Shown here: piece after piece, positions 5,677 to 8,192 of the stretch
Numbering within the stretch: the first letter of the stretch is position 1
Layout of the letters: every line of letters starts with the position of its first letter
Program-made: the position numbers and the translations under genes
Assembly: GCA_002499195.1 (NCBI GenBank)
Contig: DAKS01000025.1
Coordinates: forward strand, 1,027-9,218
Reading direction: 5' to 3'
Source: Euryarchaeota archaeon UBA443
GTDB taxonomy: Archaea > Thermoplasmatota > Poseidoniia > Poseidoniales > Poseidoniaceae
DNA length: 8,192 bases
Notes under the pieces: generated by a model
Databases searched by the model: none
Seen by the model: the letters and a program-made list of their open reading frames with translations, nothing else
What the model was told of the DNA's origin: nothing

Positions 5677-6471
5677 ATGGCCATCATAAATCTCAGTAAT
5701 CTAAGCCGCCATTATGGTGAAGATGAAACGCTTGTCAAAGCACTGGATGACATATCAATCTCTATCGAAGAAGGTGAAATTGTAGCACTTCTTGGCCCAT
5801 CGGGTTCTGGAAAAACGACATTGCTCAACACTATTGCAGCACTTGATATTCCGACCAACGGTTCTTACAAATTCAATGGCGAGGATGTTCCACTAGGCCA
5901 CATCGAGAAAATGACCACATTTCGAAGAGAAAACGTTGGCTACATCTTTCAATTCTTCAATCTTCTCGCTGATTTAACAACGCTTGAAAACGTCCTACTC
6001 GTCCAAGATTTGGCTGGAGCAAGGGATAAGCAAAAAGCGCTCGATTTACTCGACGCTGTTGGACTTGAAGGGCTTGAAAACCGGTTTCCTTCGCAAATGT
6101 CTGGTGGTCAACGCCAACGTGTTGCCATCGCCCGTGCTTTAGCGAAGAGTCCACGCATCATCCTTGGAGATGAGTTGACTGGAAATCTTGATTCGGAAAC
6201 ATCAGCCATGGTCATGGAAGCGCTGATCAAGACATGTCGAAAAGAAAAGATGACCACGATATTCGTAACACACGACCAATCTCTTACTCGCTTTGCAACT
6301 CGTATCATCCATCTGGACAGCGGAAGGGTTGTTGAAGACGAGTCAGGCGGTCTCAAGAGCATCGCTATGACTGCAAAACATACGGCAGAAACCGTTCTCG
6401 ATAACACCGTTGACGGTGTGAAAAAGATTGGTTCTAAAATCAAAGACGCGGCTCAATCAATCTTGGAGTGA
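5677..6471 (+). CDS. ABC transporter ATP-binding protein, MacB/LolD type
   Basis: This is the ATPase of an exporter-type or mechanotransmission ABC system; it powers the FtsX-like permease encoded next. All nucleotide-binding motifs are present: Walker A GPSGSGKT (40-47), Q-loop GYIFQFFNLL (Gln92), signature MSGGQRQRVAIARAL (from 141), Walker B IILGDELTGNLD with catalytic Glu166, and H-loop His199 in VTHD. The spacing and the FFNLL and TGNLD elements fit the LolD/MacB/FtsE branch. Two oddities are seen. The usual DEPT is DELT here, and the protein is 264 residues with a tail of about 45 residues beyond the normal LolD end (GGLKSIAMTAKHTAE to AAQSILE) that looks like an amphipathic helix. The last codons overlap the permease start. 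The substrate cannot be read from the sequence. Confidence 0.93.
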   Translation: MAIINLSNLSRHYGEDETLVKALDDISISIEEGEIVALLGPSGSGKTTLLNTIAALDIPTNGSYKFNGEDVPLGHIEKMTTFRRENVGYIFQFFNLLADLTTLENVLLVQDLAGARDKQKALDLLDAVGLEGLENRFPSQMSGGQRQRVAIARALAKSPRIILGDELTGNLDSETSAMVMEALIKTCRKEKMTTIFVTHDQSLTRFATRIIHLDSGRVVEDESGGLKSIAMTAKHTAETVLDNTVDGVKKIGSKIKDAAQSILE

Positions 6472-8192
6472 AGGTCTTGAACACACTGCTCTTACGACGT
6501 TTGTCGCGTAGTTTAATGCGCACCAAACTTCGTATTTTGACCGTCGTTCTTCTAATTACGATTTCAGTCTATGCTGGTGTTGTGTTTTCCGAGCATTCCC
6601 GAAATGCTGATCGAGTCTACGACGATTTCTATGCTGAGACCAACTTTGCTGATCTTATGGCAACAAGTTACGATGTTGAACACAAAGACAATCTCACCAG
6701 TGCCTGTGATTCCATCGAACATCAGGGGTGTGAATCAAGTCTAATCTTAACCGGTCAATCCAAAACAGACGTCGATTGGATCTCATCAAAATTCTATGGA
6801 ATTGAACGAGGTGAAGTAAACACGCTTTGGTCTGTTGAAGGGTCTGTGACGCCTTCAGCAGGAGAAATTGTCATCGATGCTCACTTCGCTTTGCACGATG
6901 AAATCAACATGAAGATTGGCGATACAATCGACATAATCGTCGGCGAAGGTGGAATTCAGACCTTTACTGTCATCGGTTTTGCCAATAGTCCATTGGAATT
7001 GTTTTATGCAAATCCTGATTCAATTGTACCTCAAGATTCAACCTACGTTATCGCGTACATGGATGCAGAAGTTCTCGCCCAAGTATCTGGAAACGATGCT
7101 CTTTCGCGAAATACACTGAACATCGATTTGTTGGGCACACCTGACTTCGATTTGAGCGATACAGAGGAAGACGAAGGAGTCGCATTACAACAGACCAAGG
7201 ATACACTTGAGCAAGCAATGAACGAATCTGAAGCGGATGGTTATGTCCTCGATCGTGGTCAGCTCAGTGCTGAATTGCTGCGTTTGGATAAGGACAGTCT
7301 ATCGAAATCAATTCCGTTTATACTCGGAATTCTGTTATTCATTAGCGGTATCGTCATCGCAGTATCTCTGGATCGATTGATTCGAACACAATCTCGAGAG
7401 ATCGCCGTATTGCGAACCATTGGTGCTTCAACGGGGGACGTCATGACAGGATACTTGTTGGTTCCAATTGTGCTCGGCGTTCCTGGCGTATTGCTAGGCA
7501 TACTTCTCGGAACTTCATCGATTGGATCGAGTGCGTTTACGGCGTTTTATTTCTCATTCCTCGGAATTCCAGTTGTCGTAACTCATCACTATGCAGACAT
7601 TATCGCAACAATCTCCTTGTCTGCATTGCTCATCACATTCTTGTTTGGTATACGTCCAGCATGGAAAGCAGCTCGATTGCAGCCGCTTGACATTCTCGGG
7701 CAAGGAATGGACAAAAAGCCAAATCGCATTCTAACTCGGATTACCTCAGCGCTTCCGCCAGGTATAGGATTGGGATTGAGATCAACGTTCCGTAAACCTG
7801 CACGTTTGCTTGCTACACTGCTTGCATTGTCTTTGGCGATGGTGATTCTCGGCGGAAACATGATGTTCGTTTCAGGAATTACAGAATCATTCACAGAAGC
7901 TACCGATGATCAAGAAAACTGGGAATACCAAATTTCTGCATTCCCATCTGGATTGGAAAACATCACAGCATGGGCGGAAGACAACACGACTGCATTCGAA
8001 TTGACATTGGTTGCACAAGCAACTGTCACTGGAACTACAAAGGTGATTGATATCAAAGGAAGCGATGTTCTATCCGAACAAGATGATGCAATGCATCGAC
8101 TAAACCTGCTCGAAGGTGAACTCCCTGCTGTAGGGCAATCTCCTGCACAGGGAATTCTGGATGAAGGTTCTGCAGCACTCGAAGGTTACAGT
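6468..8192 (+). CDS. ABC transporter permease, MacB/FtsX family (partial, runs off the right edge)
   Basis: This is the membrane partner of the preceding ATPase. The frame is open for 575 codons to the window end with no stop. The chosen start is GTG at 6468, which overlaps the ATPase stop as GTGA and gives (M)KVLNTLLLRRLSRSLMRTKLRI. TTG at 6477 is the alternative. A basic N-terminus leads into helix 1 (about 23-40). An extracytoplasmic domain of about 240 residues follows (PSAGEIVIDAHFA, MKIGDTIDIIVGEGG, typical of MacB periplasmic-core-like domains). An FtsX module comes next: helix at about 281-300, the cytosolic motif TQSREIAVLRTIGAS, helices at about 325-348 and 374-395, then RPAWKAARLQPLDIL. 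A second module begins near 435 (GLRSTFRKPARLLATLLAL), so the full protein probably has two FtsX units, as in duplicated archaeal and bacterial permeases. Substrate unknown. Confidence 0.9.
   Translation, partial: MKVLNTLLLRRLSRSLMRTKLRILTVVLLITISVYAGVVFSEHSRNADRVYDDFYAETNFADLMATSYDVEHKDNLTSACDSIEHQGCESSLILTGQSKTDVDWISSKFYGIERGEVNTLWSVEGSVTPSAGEIVIDAHFALHDEINMKIGDTIDIIVGEGGIQTFTVIGFANSPLELFYANPDSIVPQDSTYVIAYMDAEVLAQVSGNDALSRNTLNIDLLGTPDFDLSDTEEDEGVALQQTKDTLEQAMNESEADGYVLDRGQLSAELLRLDKDSLSKSIPFILGILLFISGIVIAVSLDRLIRTQSREIAVLRTIGASTGDVMTGYLLVPIVLGVPGVLLGILLGTSSIGSSAFTAFYFSFLGIPVVVTHHYADIIATISLSALLITFLFGIRPAWKAARLQPLDILGQGMDKKPNRILTRITSALPPGIGLGLRSTFRKPARLLATLLALSLAMVILGGNMMFVSGITESFTEATDDQENWEYQISAFPSGLENITAWAEDNTTAFELTLVAQATVTGTTKVIDIKGSDVLSEQDDAMHRLNLLEGELPAVGQSPAQGILDEGSAALEGYS

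Overview
The window looks like chromosomal DNA of a planktonic euryarchaeon, most likely Marine Group II (Ca. Poseidoniales, Thermoplasmatota) or a close relative. Three things point there. Four ribosomal stalk proteins are in the archaeal order L11-L1-L10-L12. L10 is the long archaeal/eukaryotic P0 type, and L12 is the P1-like form with an acidic hinge and a GxGLGxLFG tail. Archaeal TATA elements lie at spacings that predict a leadered ribosomal operon and leaderless plus-strand genes. A large thrombospondin-type-3 surface protein sits next to a MacB/LolD-type exporter, a combination I associate with marine Thermoplasmatota. The taxonomy rests on protein style, not on a marker search.

The left part (1-3157) is read on the minus strand. 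From its promoter at about 3215 it runs rpl11, rpl1, rpl10, rpl12, then a structured 136-base gap, an unrecognised 179-residue protein, and the first 30 codons of a possible membrane protein cut by the window edge. The ribosomal genes are tightly packed, and three of them have strong Shine-Dalgarno sites of the GAGGTGA type. The main surprise is that rpl11 encodes only the C-terminal RNA-binding domain of L11. The N-terminal domain is absent, a stop codon lies just upstream in frame, and a normal promoter and ribosome-binding site sit directly before it. A GAAA-capped hairpin with an asymmetric internal loop touches the rpl1 ribosome-binding site and could be an L1 autoregulatory site.

The centre (3158-3321) is a compact divergent promoter region. 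To its right, plus-strand genes run to the window end. The first encodes a 769-residue secreted, membrane-anchored protein. It has a Reeler-like/choice-of-anchor-V N-terminal domain with a CSCH motif, an Ig-like segment, about 17 aspartate-rich calcium-binding repeats, one membrane helix and a short tryptophan-rich cytosolic tail. Next come an ABC-type ATPase (5677-6471) and an FtsX/MacB-type permease that overlaps it by a GTGA junction and is still open at base 8192. The last two are almost certainly one exporter. Whether the surface protein works with it is not shown by the sequence.
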